Part shown: piece by piece, positions 1 through 11,217 of the stretch
Layout of the letters: every line of letters starts with the position of its first letter
How positions within the stretch are numbered: the first letter of the stretch is position 1
Source: Patiria pectinifera
Taxonomy: Eukaryota; Echinodermata; Asteroidea; Valvatida; Asterinidae
Length of the DNA stretch: 64,000 nucleotides
Reading direction: 5' to 3'
Assembly: GCA_029964075.1 (NCBI GenBank)
Contig: CM057135.1
Coordinates: forward strand, 17,944,863-18,008,862
Notes under the pieces: generated by a model
What the model was told of the DNA's origin: nothing
What the model saw: the letters and a program-made list of their open reading frames with translations, nothing else
Database searches by the model: none
Made by a program: the position numbers and the translations under genes

Positions 1-464
1 CCCACCCCATCCCCCACAATTTGAATTTAAGGAGGCCAATTGTCCGGTGAAAAAAAAGTGTTGACATTTCAGCACGGATGTGCAAGTTCCCCTTTTTGGT
101 GATGCCCCCCCCCCCCCAAGTTTGAAAACCGTTCCGTAGCCACTGGCTAGTATATGCTAGTATGTTCGAGGAGCTACGGGGATTCTGTTCCCTAAGCTTT
201 GGGGATCGAGACCTAATATCCTAGACAAGCCAGGCAAAGTTGTCCAGGGGGACAATCTCGGGGGGGGGGGGCGAAATCTCTGCGCGTCCGCACCCCCACC
301 AATTAGGAACCTTACCAACTTTGTACAGAAATCGACTCCTCACCAACTTGACACCTGACAAACGATAACAAATTACTGTACATACATGTAGGCAAAACAA
401 CTTGCACCACTTCTACAATTACACACACAAATTGCTAAATTAATTAAGCAATAAGATTCCTTAC
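1..464. other. Non-coding left edge with poly-C and poly-G tracts
   Basis: No supported gene. Uninterrupted C13 (105-117) and G12 (260-271) runs stand out. Similar runs recur throughout the window. Confidence 0.6.
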
Positions 465-606
465 CATTTTTTCATGAGAATGGTGCCTAGATAGTGCATT
501 TTATTCATCTCACCATATGCAAGTGTTTGGTCTAACGTGACTTTGACATCCCGCAAGTGGACAACGCTTTTGACTCCGTCAAGGTGGTATACTACAAGGG
601 CATATT
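465..606 (-). CDS. Predicted internal exon of an unidentified gene
   Basis: On the minus strand a pyrimidine-rich tract ending TTTTACAG (acceptor AG at 607-608) precedes an open segment encoding EYALVVYHLDGVKSVVHLRD at its start and GTILMKKW at its end, followed by ATG|GTAAGG as donor. The pattern of an aliphatic strand, DG turn, VV strand and a later GTIL strand is seen in small beta-barrel modules of invertebrate predicted proteins, for example the region before BEN domains. That resemblance is recalled, not computed. No other exon of the gene is recognised nearby, so it could also be a transposon fragment. Confidence 0.35.
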
Positions 607-2290
607 CTGTAAAAGAAAACATGTAAAGCATGTCATATACATGTATACCAATGGAGAATAAGCCCACAGCTACATGTAAATGTGCTAGACATGAATTTGG
701 GAACACGCGGCGGAGTACAGGGTATATATATGACAGTCTGCTGCCATAGCGAAAAAAGTGTAATACATTTTTGTTTATCATTTATACTTACCTGATGGAG
801 GAAGCTCGAGGCTAAAAAGTCATAACAGCTCGGGTCGCGAAAAATTTTTTTTAGAGGCAATCACGGAAAATGTTGAGGGGGGAATTCCCCCCCCCCCGGC
901 CCCTTTAGGGTTAAGACATGAATCTGGGAATGTGAAACATTTCCAATTTTGTTAAATGTTACTGTTAGGAAATACATAGGCCTAGGCCTATAGGCCTAAT
1001 GATAATGTACCTGTCCATTACTCCTAGAAGTATGAATGAGGCTCACTGGAGCCTAGTTCTAGGAGTACCTGTTCATTGTGTTCCTTCCTCCATGGAAATG
1101 ACTCTTTGTAGTTGTACACATGACAATCATGACAATAGGCCTAATCGTGGAACTCTGGAACTTTGGCGTCAGCAGTTTGCAACACTCAGAATCAGATTCA
1201 TGTCTAGTTTCATCATGTTCATGCTACTGCTCATGCTGCTAAAAAGTGCTAGGCCCTTGTTATTATAATAAAACTAGAGTTTTTTATGTTGAACCTACTA
1301 TCATCACCATATCGAGTTGGCCTGGCTGCTTGCCGTGAAGTTGAACGACAGTTATGGGTGTCTTCGTCCATTTTTGGTTGACAAAATCGTTGAGAATGCA
1401 GAGCAATACTGTGATTCGATTACGCATCGAATTCGAACAGGCGCAGTTCTATCATGTCTATAGTCCTAGTGCTTTGCAAAATTCCCGCCGAAATTATACC
1501 CGCCTTTTGTTTTAATTGGTTCCCATACATTCTACAACGAATAACTAATTACCCGCCTTTGGTTTCAATTGGTCGATCATCAGATTTTTTTTTTCAATAT
1601 GCCTTGTACCCTTCGTGTTTTCCTCCGCCAATATTGTAAAGTGTCATAGGTACCAGACTAGTCTAGTATCTTACTCGACAACAGCTACCATCATAGTAAA
1701 ACTAATTAGAACCATACTGCCGAAGAAAGAAGAATTGTTCGAGCGCACAAACAGCAGGAGCTGGAGTACGACCCGCGGGTTGACAGGAGTGTGCACTGAT
1801 CCGTCATACCGGGAGTTCTCTCCTGCTGGCACCGAGAGTAATGCGCACGCAACATTCTCCTGCACTCGGGAGTAGCGAGAGTACACGCTCGAACGCAAAA
1901 TGCGAAGTAGTGCAAGTCATGTTAGTGCGCGATATACATGTACGTGTACATGTACTGTGTACATGTACTGCACAATTACGAACGTGTACAGGGCCAGGGC
2001 TAGGATAGGATCTGGAGCTCGAGAGACGTAGACCAGAACCGACGGTTGTCATTCATTGTCATTGCAAAGGGTGCATACTTGCGTGACTTGTGTGACTTTC
2101 ATTGACTTTGTGGTGAGTGTGAGTGGGCCTAATTCTTTACTCATACTAGTTTCTTTCGGCGGTCAATTGTTTCAGATCAGAGATTAACTGTTTCTCCTAC
2201 ACATGACATGTCCTAGATCTCCTGAACCACGGTATGCATGGTGTTCCCTCGACTTTATTTTTGCTTTAGAAGCACACTCACCCTCTTTGC
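607..2290. other. Non-coding, palindrome-rich stretch
   Basis: No ORF here looks like protein. AGGCCT palindromes cluster at 975-1000. An 11-bp inverted repeat (TACTCCTAGAA / TTCTAGGAGTA) occupies 1019-1067. TACATGTAC-type palindromes cluster at 1930-1975. Confidence 0.5.
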
Positions 2291-2299
2291 TAATCAGAA

Positions 2300-2424
2300 A
2301 GTGCTGCCTTTTTTCAGATGTGTATTTTTCGGGAAATTTCCAGATTAGTCTGCACACGTTTGCATATCACAATTTCAACATGAAATTTCACAAAAAAATA
2401 TAGACATCTGAAAAAGGCAGCACT
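2300..2424. repeat. Small hairpin element
   Basis: Left arm GTGCTGCCTTTTTTCAGATG at 2301-2320 is matched by its reverse complement, one T shorter, at 2405-2423. The flanking and internal sequence (from about 2268) is recognisably related to the element at 29783-29912: both contain AGAAGCACACTC, a CCTTTTTTCA block and a GCATATC block in the same order. It is probably one MITE family, in a rearranged copy here. Confidence 0.55.
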
Positions 2425-2544
2425 AATTTAAGTTCACATCATGTCCACACAATGATCTGACCAGGAAAGATTCCAATATCTGACCATCACTAATTTTTCC
2501 CTTCAGTATCAGCCATCAGAAATCATGTTAATCATGATGTCCTG

Positions 2545-3236
2545 AAAAGGGCCATTCAAAAATTCGATGTTTTTCAATTTCGATTTTTTTTTCCTTCAAA
2601 AAATGTGGGTGTGTGGGTCATCAAGTTAAATTATCGGTTATCGAAAAATTCGAAATTAACTTTTTTTCAATTTCACAAAGAAAAAACTAAAGCTTAAAAG
2701 CTCTTTTGACTTGCCAGTTCAACTCCCTACTTTCCGATTTGTTTGATTTTAACCCTTTGCCCGTTACGGGGGTACATCCGACTGGAAAGCGCAAGTTCAG
2801 AGCTCAATTTTTTTATCCAAAACAAATGAAATTTTAATTTCTAAATAAGCTCCATAAATAATGGGAATTGGGAGTCATTACGTTTCTTGACGCCAACAAA
2901 AAAAAATTCAGAGCGAGCTGATACGTTTTATCACCATGGAGCTCCTTTTTTTTTTATAGGCCTATATAATTATCTCTGTTTAGAATGGACTAGTTTTACG
3001 TGTTTCGAGGTGGATTCCTATACGTACGGGAATGCCAGTAGGCCGTGTTGTTGGTAAGGTACATGTATACGGACTGCAGCTGCATGAACTCCACCGTCAC
3101 TGAACTGGACATTTGTTATGTTTTTTATTGAATGTTTAATTAATAATTTAAGATCAAACATGGGGGTGGGTCAAAATAATTTTGAGAAAAAAATCAAAAT
3201 GTAAAAACATCAATCATTTATTTTGAATGGCCACTT
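2545..3236. repeat. Foldback element with about 90-bp inverted arms
   Basis: The left end GGCCATTCAAAA (2549 onward), then a GATGTTTTTC block, a T-rich block and a GGGTCA block, reappears in reverse complement at 3236 down to about 3150 in the same order (TGGCCATTCAAAA, GATGTTTTT, T-rich, TTGACCCACC). The arms are imperfect. The interior has no protein-like ORF. This fits a non-autonomous DNA transposon; I see no clear target duplication. Confidence 0.6.
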
Positions 3237-4186
3237 AGCAGAGAAAATATTGAAGTACATGTAGGCCTACAGTCATTTTTTAGTTCTGTATTGTCATTGA
3301 AATTGAATTTTTTTTTTACTCTCCATATAGACTTCAACCACTGAAATGGTGTCTGAGTGAATACATGCTCTAGGCACAAGTAGTACTATAGGCCTATATA
3401 CATTCTTTCCATGATTGTTGTGGCGATCATGTAGGCCTATAGTGATGATGGGCCCCACTTCAATTTTGACCAAGTCCAAGAGTCAACATGGTGTTTTTTT
3501 CATTATGAATCAGACTTCTCTCTTTCTTTTTTCTCTCTTTCTTTTTTCTATTTACACCTTCTTTGTAAATTTAAACTTGGGGGGAGGGGGGGTGGGGGTT
3601 AGAAATTTCAATTTTTGTGCGCAGTTTACAGTTGTTCTCGTGTGATTCAGCATGCCTTGTGCGTTCACAGTAATCGCCATCTATATTTTTGTATTGCGGT
3701 TTGTCGTGTTGTCATCCTGATTTTAGCACCATGTTCTAAAACTAAGGCTTGGTAGGCCCTACTTGCAATCTGGACAAGGAGTAAAATTTCATGTTTAATT
3801 GTGAGAGCTCCCTTCGCATCCATGGACGTTATACAAACTCATTTGAATGGCAAAGCAGTGACATCCACATTACACGGTGCAACAGTGGTTAAATTTGTCT
3901 TTTTCTATTTGTTCTTTGTTCACTCCAAATGACAGGCTCATTTAATCTACTCTCATTGCAGGTATCCCCTTTGGGCTGTTTTTTCCCCTATCATCTGAAC
4001 GTTCTGCCGAGTCTGCGCAAAATGGCTTGAAAATATCCTTGTTCTGCATCTGATGACACACAAGAAACACCCAGGAAACGGGGCTGTTATGAAAGTTATT
4101 TATCACAGCCATGCCTACCTATTCCAAGGTCCACTAAGAGGGACTGGGAACGTGGAATATGCACATCCCCAGAGGAAGATGATCAA
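3237..4186. other. No supported gene
   Basis: AT-rich sequence. Strong acceptor-like sites occur (CATTGCAG near 3955-3961) and could belong to unseen 5' exons of the CACTA-like gene downstream, but no coding segment can be supported. Confidence 0.4.
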
Positions 4187-4820
4187 TTGCCAATTATGGC
4201 TGACGTGAACACTGATAATGAGGATCATAGTCAATCTTTGTCATCAGATGCCGGCAGTTCCAACTTGGAGCAAAGTACAGATGAGCCACAGACTGAGTGG
4301 GACAGTGATGGAGCTGCAGACAGCGATGAAGTTGACGATGGTGAAGTGGACTTTGGTGACCAAGACTACTTTGACAATATGGAAATAGAGGACGACGAAA
4401 ATGATGACTCCACTATTAAAGGGTCTGCAGATGTAACCAGTGATGAAGCTGACACACCTATGTATCCTGGAGCAAGAATAACAATAGCTACAAGTATGCT
4501 GCTGACCATTGCCTTTATGATAAGGCATGGAATTACTGGAGAGGCATTAATGGATCTCTTAGCCTTAATTGAACTGCACTGCATTGCTGGAAATATCTGC
4601 AAAACATCACTGACGATGTTTCGACAGTTCTTTTTGAGCTGCAAAAGCCCATTTGAGTGTCACTACTACTGTAGTGAAAGTAGCTGCAAACTCTATTTCG
4701 GGAAGAACAAGCAGGACATACCCAGCGTTTGCAAAGCATGTAAAACTAAGCAAAGTGTTGAGAAGCCTTCATACTTCTTGGTCAACCCTATAAACTCCAC
4801 ATTGAAGAAGCTGTTTGCAA
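4187..4820 (+). pseudogene. CACTA-like transposase, N-terminal exon
   Basis: The first about 100 residues are strongly acidic (runs such as EVDDGEVDFGDQDYFDN). A hydrophobic helix-rich block follows (LLTIAFMIRHGITGEALMDL), then a cysteine/histidine block with HYYCSESSCKLYFGK and a CKACK pair that looks zinc-binding. In animal CACTA relatives this block precedes the catalytic region. The reading frame runs past 4820 to 5065, but the last part becomes low-complexity hydrophobic. The donor GCAA|GTAGGT at 4821 gives phase 1, which fits the acceptor at 5771-5772. The true start is uncertain; ATGs at 4187 and 4196 are the first in frame. Confidence 0.7.
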
Positions 4821-5069
4821 GTAGGTCTATACCAACATTTACATATATTTGTGACAAATTCTGCAGTCCCCCTTTTGAGTTAGTTCACTATGTCCTGGAT
4901 CTTTTCCTGCTTCTGCTTTCGTTAGTTTTCTCTACTCTCCTCTCTACATTGTTGTTTTGTAAAATTAATTACATTTCCACGCTAAAGGGAATATTGGCCT
5001 ACAACATTTGCAAGCATCAAAAAACAAAACTACCAAATTATTATGAAGTACCATTAGACTATTAGTGAA

Positions 5070-5497
5070 TACAGTCTTAAAAATCCTGTACAATCATGGC
5101 ACCTGGTGTGCTTTCATTTTTAAGAAAAGTGGTATTCGTACATGAATATCAATTTCCGAGGCTGGTTTTCTGACTTTTAAAAAATACTGCACCCAATTTA
5201 CCATATTAAGTTAGTCCGCATTTTGCTTGCAATCGATTACACACCTTTGAACAGGTACATGCCAGCAAGACTGGTTCCATGACCTTACATATTCCCCGAT
5301 ATTATTATTATTATAAGTGGGGTCACGGACCCAGACTACAGGAACAGGATTTTTTTTTCTTGGGTTTTCCAGCACCTATGAACACAAAACATCAAACAAG
5401 TCAGTGTAAAAATATTTGCTATAAAATAACCCCCAAATTAAACCATTTCTGAAAATTACAGCAAAAGCAGATGTTGTATAATATTCCCTTTAACTAC
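5070..5497. repeat. Copy of the 520-bp TTAA-flanked MITE family
   Basis: It aligns by eye to the units at 50081-50602 and 50806-51317. Shared blocks in order are CACCTGGTGTGCT, TTGCAATCGATTACACACCT, a GACCTTACA.ATTCCCC block, AAGTGGGGTC, CAAGTCAGT, and the right end ATTCCCTTTAAC. The left terminus is degraded. It lies in the intron of the CACTA-like relic, so it is a later insertion. Confidence 0.65.
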
Positions 5498-5772
5498 ATG
5501 TGTGGGAAATTTGTCTCTATTTTTTTATAGCCACAAAAGAAAGATGGGTAGATTGATTAATTATTTTTTTCTGCCAAAAAAAAAATGGGCAGCACAATAG
5601 GTTTCAATTATTTGCCTTTCCTAACAAATTGATCTGGGTTCTGTGTGTGCTTTTCAAGGATATTGTTCTCTTGAAAGAGCATTGTCACTCACACAGCATG
5701 ATGACACAAAACAGCATGCATGAGGATATTTCATGTACATTAAGGGTACTACGTGGCTGATTTTTTTCACAG

Positions 5773-6030
5773 GATCAGGATTTCTACAGAATCTTCAGTA
5801 CCGCTCAAGACGATGCAAGGACTCGTCCTCGAACATCGAAGATGTCTTAGATGGGCAGTGGTATAAGGAACAGTTTAACGCTGATGGTTTTTTAAGGGCC
5901 AACCATTCAGGAGCAACGAACTTCACATTTCATTTCAACTGAATTCAGATGGAGTATCAGTCTTCAAGAGCAGCAAATACTCTATCTGGCCAGTGTTCCT
6001 GGTGATAAATGAATTGCACCCAAAACTTCG
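5773..6030 (+). pseudogene. CACTA-like transposase, second exon (frameshifted)
   Basis: The acceptor TTTTTTTCACAG ends at 5772, and phase continues from the first exon to give SGFLQNLQYRSRRC. The segment then reads the family's conserved DVLDGQWYKE block. Near 5940 a frameshift separates FHFN from the next conserved block, SSKYSIWPVFLVINELHPKL, which ends at the donor CTTCG|GTAAGC (6031). The frameshift breaks the gene. Confidence 0.7.
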
Positions 6031-6544
6031 GTAAGCTATTTTTATCTCCATTTTTAATGATTTTGATTTTTTAGATAATAGCAAGTGCAGCCATTTTCCA
6101 TGCCAAGCACAGCAGCTTCACTGTAATTGGCAAGAATTGGAAACAGTTGACCTATCACTCACACATTTTTAAAGATGCGCATGTTTTCAAATACATGTGT
6201 GTTCACATAAAGATTGAAAATGGATGGCACGGTTAGTTAGTGCTTAAACCACTTGGCTCTGAATGATATGCCTAGATTCTAATCCAGGCTCAAGTCGTAT
6301 ATATGAGTACATTTAGAGGTGTTCGCTTATTCTCTCCTGGCCATGTGGGCTTTACTCTATGCTCTCCTGTTTTCCTTCCTCGTCAAAAAAAGAAAGGAAG
6401 AAATCTGGCTGTAGGAAGAAATGGGTCATACATGTGTGGGGGCTGCCTAAGGGGCCTCAACATCTCCTTTCTTGGCTGTAAGTATAAGCCTAAACTCGTG
6501 TTTTGCATTAATGCCAATTTAGCAGATACGACCTGATACGCTGC

Positions 6545-7260
6545 TGTGGGCAGTATTCACAAAATGACTAAAGTCATAAAAAATAAATATGCGAGTTAGA
6601 CCAGTCTTACAATATAAGCAGTATTCATGGACATTTTCACTTGGCTCCCCACATATTTTCATGAATTGAATCTAAGTGTGGTCGGACGTGTCTAAAGTCA
6701 GGTTAAGTGGGGCACTAGGGTTACATTGCGGCTTTATTTCTTGTCGTTGGTAATTTTTAGGAACAGAATTGAACTTTCTTGGGGTGGAGGGAAATCTCGT
6801 CAATAGCGAATTATTGTAAATGGAAAGCCAAGTGGAAATTAAATGTGAGACAACCCTGGGATTGTAGTTAGTCGACATTCTGACAGTCATATTCGAACGA
6901 TTTGTTGATTTTTATGCGGGCAGCATGGGTATGATTGACGAGACCAACGCAGTTATTTCCCGTGTGTTAAATTGGGCGTGGAAACTGCGTCGCAGTATAC
7001 GTGTTCGCATGATTATGTTGAGGAAACACACACACTATTGATTGAACTGATGCTGCGTAGGAACGTGTATGACGTGTATGTTTTGCACATGAGCAAGAGT
7101 GATTGTTTTGAACACTTAAGTTAAGTTGAGCAATAAGAAAAGTGGGATGCTTAGATCTTTCGTGAATACCAAATTAAGCGCCCCACTTAAGTGAGCAGGG
7201 TGCTAAGATTTAAGTCTGCTTTAAGTAATCTCTGAAATTTGAGTTTTGGGAATACAGCCC
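6545..7260. repeat. MITE-like insertion in an intron of the CACTA relic
   Basis: The left end GGGCAGTATTCACAAAA (about 6547) pairs with the right end TTTTGGGAATACAGCCCC (about 7243-7260) as imperfect inverted repeats. Internal imperfect inverted blocks (GACTAAAGT... and ...TTAAGT) add support. There is no coding potential. It lies between predicted exons ending at 6030 and starting at 7478. Confidence 0.5.
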
Positions 7261-7477
7261 CTGAAGCCACATTTAAAGTGTAAATGTACATGTATAATTA
7301 CATTTGGGTCTGCAGTCTTAAATTTGAACTTATACCATCCAAAATTTAAACGCCTAGGATTTTGCAAGGCAAAAAAAGATAAATTGTTCGTTGTGGTGAT
7401 GCATGAAAGGTGTGGAAAAAATCATGCTCTCCTTAATAAATGCTAAGAAATGTATGTATGTGTGTACTTGTATGCAG

Positions 7478-8106
7478 GTGTTGAAGTGGATCTTCCATCT
7501 GGTAGCAAGAAAATAGTAAGGGCCATCGTCATCAGTGCAGTTTTTGATTCTCCCGCCCGCTGCCTGTTTCAAAATTTTGTACAGTTCAATGGGTTCTCAG
7601 GTTGCCCATTCTGCTTAACGCCAGGGCAGTCAGCAAAAACGAGCGAAAGGGGCCACACACACATTTACCCATATGATATTGATTGTACTTCAGGTCACGG
7701 TGTATTAAGAACCCATCAACAAACAAAAGAGTTTGCTCAAGATGTAAAGAATAATCTTGATACCGGTACATGCAACAAGAAAAAAACAGTGAATGGTGTT
7801 AAGGGCTATAGTTGCTTTCAATTTGTTCATAGATTTGATATTATTAGAAGTGTTGCAGCAGACTACATGCATGGCGTCATGTTAGGAGTCGTTAAAATGT
7901 TGGTTAAGTTGTGGTTCGAAACTAAATTCCGATCCTTCCCGTTTAACATACACAAACAGGTAAAAACTGTTGATGGCAGACTTATGAATATAATGCCTCC
8001 CAATTCTATTTCGAGGCCACCAGGAGCAATAAGCACACACATAAAATTTTGGAAAGCATCAGAATATCGGTCCTTCATTTTGTTTTATGCAACCCCGTGC
8101 CTTTAG
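7478..8106 (+). pseudogene. CACTA-like transposase, catalytic-region exon
   Basis: The acceptor TTGTATGCAG (ends 7477) opens a 210-codon segment with hallmark blocks of Transposase_21-type proteins: QFNGFSGCPFCLTPGQS (a CxxC after an N-G-x-x-G turn), a YPYD block, then RSVAADYMHGVMLGVVKML, where the aspartate of DYMHG belongs to the RNase H-like catalytic core in CACTA transposases. It continues to FWKASEYRSFILFYATPCL. The frame ends at an in-frame TAG (8104-8106), after which the homologous protein continues in the same frame (LPEEYYNHLLLLVQAMYLLL). This is therefore a nonsense mutation, not a natural end. Confidence 0.8.
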
Positions 8107-8563
8107 GGTTTGCTCCCTGAAGAATACTATAACCATTTACTGTTGCTTGTACAAGCAATGTATTTACTCCTTGCCACTTCAATAAGTGTTTCTGATTTAA
8201 AAAAGGCAAAAACGCTTATTAAAATTGTTTTGCTTAAAGATTGGACATCTGTACGGAGAGAGATACAGAACGTTCATTACAACACAACGTTCATTACAAC
8301 ACAAAGTTAGTGATCTTGGCCCATTGTAGTGCAATTCATGTTTTCCTTTTGAAGACTTCAATGGCCAGTTGTCAAATATGTTTCATGGGTCCAGAGGAGT
8401 AGAGATGCAAGTCCTTACAGCAATCTCCATCTCTCAACAAATCCCAATCCTAGCAGAAAGGTTGCATACTCAGTCAATCGAATATGAATTTTATGAAAAA
8501 ATGATGTCAAAAAGTGTCATGTTAAACTTGGAGAAGAAATTTATACTGATACCTTTATTGTAG
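8107..8563 (+). pseudogene. CACTA-like transposase, DUF4218-like part
   Basis: It continues directly after the TAG at 8104 with LPEEYYNHLLLLVQAMYLLL. Around 8230 the frame shifts: the conserved LYGERYRTF and later DLGPL blocks are in another frame, interrupted by another TAG where the family has tryptophan. The conserved CFPFEDFNGQL block and FHGSRGVEMQ follow (8350-8410). In this family that region lies between catalytic core and C-terminal domain. The segment stays open to 8563. Confidence 0.7.
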
Positions 8564-8595
8564 GAAATCTTTATAATACATGCACTTTATTCAAT

Positions 8596-9085
8596 TCAGA
8601 GACAGTGTCAACATTGGTGTATCCCTTGTATGGATATGTTTTTGATTTCAAGTATTTTAAAAGGGTTTCCATTAGAGGATGTGTGTATCATAGCAGTAGT
8701 TACATGGCTGTAAAAAAAAAAAGGAATAGCTTTACTATCATGTACAGTGATAATGTGGGGGGGGGGGAAGTTTGGTCAAGTTTGTGTATATGTTAAGTTC
8801 CTTAGACAGTGCACAAATTCAGCTTTTTGTTCCTCTAAATGTTTTTGTGAAGGGCCTCAGTTCTGTGCAATAATGGAAGAGTTAAAACAAGATATGAATG
8901 CTAAAAAAAGAAAGGGAAGTAATACACGCATGTTATCATCACACATTGTTTCAGTTTTGAAAACATACAACAACATGGTAGCAATAGAGCTTAAATTTAT
9001 TAAAAGGAAATGTGTATGGATGGATGTTGGTATAGAAGAAAATGATTTCATTGCTGTATTTCCAAATGAATATGAAAAGGATTAA
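8596..9085 (+). pseudogene. CACTA-like transposase, C-terminal part
   Basis: Segment TLVYPLYGYVFDFKYFKRV followed by YMAVKKKRNSFTIMYSDN matches the usual C-terminal beta-rich domain of these transposases (short strand, turn, KK/KRNSF, strand). A G11 run at 8757-8767 breaks the frame. A later open piece with FCEGPQFCAIMEELKQD and KRKCVWMDVGIEEND ends at 9082-9085. The role of this domain is not known. Confidence 0.6.
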
Positions 9086-9960
9086 ATCAATTTTCTTTTT
9101 CATAGCACAACCAATTCAAAAGCCATTTTGGATTATAGTTGCTAAAATTTTAAATTATGTGAAGGATATTGTTATGTGGAAAACTTTGTGGTATACATGT
9201 ATATATGTACTTGATTTAACTCGGATAAAGAGTCATTTTTGTTCTATTGGAACGTTTTATTTCCTAAGTGGAGATTACCAGGCTATACGTATATTAAGCT
9301 CATGTACAATGAAGTTGCATAATCAGTCATTACAATGTGAATATTATAACAAACAACACAATGAACTGTCAAAATACAGTACATTATGATGTCAAATTTA
9401 GGGATGAACTTTATTCTGGTGCTTAAATTGTAGGAAAAAATGTGTATGAACTTAATTTAAAATTAAGATTAAGTACTTTCCATAAGTGCATGCACTAGGC
9501 TATATACATTGTACATGTACCTTTTTCAGTGAATTCTTTATAATGTTCAGAAAACCTTTTTTGAAGGATTTTCCATATAACAAATGTAAAAAGAGTAACG
9601 TCAAACTCTGCGAAGCAAATTTTGGGTTGTTTATATTGTGGGAAAATTGTAACAAATATATGAACTTTTTTTAGTGTACATGAAGACGCTATACTGTGCG
9701 ACAATATCTTTACAACAGATGCATATTTGGTGCAAGCAAATTGGAACATGTAGCTATGCCAGTGTGCCAATGGATTTCAATAAATGTTGGACGGCAAGTT
9801 TTTCTACTAACCTGAAAACAAGTACTGTATAGTGGTTACATTTTTTGTTCCAAGATTCCAGTGGCTCCAGAAAATGGTACATACTTTTTTTAAAATGTGT
9901 AAGTTCCCCTCCTGAACAGTATTGGCAGATTCTTTGTCCGAAAGCTTTTCAATAATTTCT
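9086..9960. other. No supported gene
   Basis: AT-rich sequence with short unremarkable ORFs. It may be the 3' flank of the CACTA relic. Confidence 0.4.
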
Positions 9961-10300
9961 TAGTCCCACCAGAGCAGGCGAAAAAAGGTGCTGCAGATGT
10001 TAAACATTTTTTTAGTATCAATACAGTAAAAAAGTGCTGTGATCGTGAAAATTTTGTAAGTCCCACCAAAACAGTAATAAAACAGTGCTCCAATCTTCAA
10101 AAGAAATTTTAAGTCCCCCAGTTCATCCAAATCTGTCTAAGTCCAAAAAACAGGGAAAAAACAGTCCTGCAGCTATATTATCAAAATTTTCTAAGTCCAC
10201 CGAAAACAGGACTAAAACCGTCCTGCAGCTTATCAAAATTGTCTTAAGTCCACCGAAAACAGGACTAAAACAGTTAGTCCTCAGGAAACCAGGATGAAAA
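9961..10300. repeat. Degenerate 53-54-bp tandem repeat
   Basis: The motif AAGTCC(A/C)CC followed by AAAACAG and GTCCTGCAG recurs with starts near 9961, 10057, 10110, 10139, 10193 and 10246. The last clear copies are 53-54 bp apart and nearly identical (AAGTCCACCGAAAACAGGAC twice). The period equals that of the coding repeat at 10931-11214, but the sequences are unrelated. Confidence 0.65.
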
Positions 10301-10451
10301 CAGGATTTCAAGCAACAAACCGGCAATTTGAAAATGTGTTTGAAACAAGAAACAGGAAAAAAACATATTTTATTCCTGATTTCTTTTTTAAAAAACGGGG
10401 AAAAAATATGTTTTAAACAGAAACAAAACAGGAATTCTACCTCAAAAATCT

Positions 10452-10930
10452 TTGAGGGCATGCACAGACAGTAGTAGTGACATTTCAGTGCAGTCAGGAA
10501 TTTATTTGCACCACAAAAATCAAGTACATTATGATTTAGTGACAAGTGTACATGGGTCCAGAAGAAAGGTACAAGACAACATTGAGGAGCATGATCACAA
10601 TACATCAAAAACACAAGTGTTGAAAAGATCAAAGAAACCCAAACGTGTTAATATAAGGAAGAGGCAAAAAACTAACCGAGACCAGCAAAGGGAAAGATAT
10701 CAGAGAAAGAAAGATAAACAAAATAAAAATGATGCTGTAAATGTCAGAGAGAAGAAAAAAGGTGCAAAGAAAGAAAAATATCATAGTTGTGTGCAATGCA
10801 GACAAGGTGCTATTGAGTATGGCAAAAGGAGATACAAAGAAAATGCGGCAAATATCACCGGGGTTATGAGGACAAGATACTATGAGAATGCTGATTATAG
10901 GCGAAGGAAGAAGAAAAGTGCCCCAAAAAA
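10452..10930 (+). pseudogene. Helentron-like protein, basic N-terminal region
   Basis: The lysine/arginine-rich open segment contains a CVQCRQGA motif followed by EYGKRRYKENAANI and RTRYYENADYRRRKKK. Such repeated YK/YR.N modules precede the DUF6570-like domain in animal Helitron predictions (recalled). The start is not fixed; ATG at 10452 is the first in frame. A frameshift near 10930 puts the following repeats in the +2 frame. Confidence 0.55.
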
Positions 10931-11214
10931 CAGTAAGAGAAATACAATAGTGATTTTTCATATAAACATGCTCATATTAAATCTATGAAAAACAAGTACC
11001 ATAGTGATTCATCATATAGAAATGCTCTTATTAAATCTATGAAAAACAAGTACCATAGTGATATGTCATATAGAAATGCTCTTATTAAATCTATGAAAAA
11101 CAAGTACCATAGTGATATGTCTTATAGAAATGCTCTTATTAAATCTATGAAAAAGAAGTACCATAGTGATTTATCATATAAAAATGCCCTTAGTAAATCG
11201 ATTAAAAAAAGTAT
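10931..11214 (+). repeat. Five-copy 54-bp in-frame coding repeat
   Basis: Units start at 10931 (degenerate), 10985, 11039, 11093 and 11147, exactly 54 bp apart, and encode an 18-residue module MKNKYHSDMSYRNALIKS. The three central copies differ at only a few positions; the outer copies are more diverged. The pattern suggests recent expansion of a basic, probably DNA- or RNA-contacting module in the Helentron protein. Confidence 0.9.
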
Positions 11215-11217
11215 TCT

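Larger units (their letters stand above)
4187..9085 (+). mobile_element. Decayed CACTA/EnSpm-like DNA transposon (coding relic)
   Basis: Successive plus-strand segments carry, in the usual order, pieces of a Transposase_21/DUF4218-type CACTA transposase as found in animals: an acidic leader and HYYCS cysteine-rich block, a linker ending INELHPKLR, the GCPFC...DYMHG catalytic-region block, an FPFEDFNG/DUF4218-like block and the PLYGYVF C-terminal block. Introns are inferred from splice sites with matching phase between the first two coding segments. Two in-frame stops and at least two frameshifts show it is dead. Two younger repeats sit in its introns (5070-5497 and 6545-7260). I could not find convincing terminal repeats, so the outer limits are those of the coding relic only. 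Confidence 0.8.

Noticed and set aside
1804..2052. Arg/Ser/Cys-rich minus-strand ORFs
   Set aside because: Composition follows the local GT/AC-rich sequence; no domain, splice chain or homologous pattern.
10931..11214. CRISPR-like regular repeats
   Set aside because: The 54-bp units are contiguous without spacers, encode a continuous peptide and lie in a eukaryotic Helentron relic.
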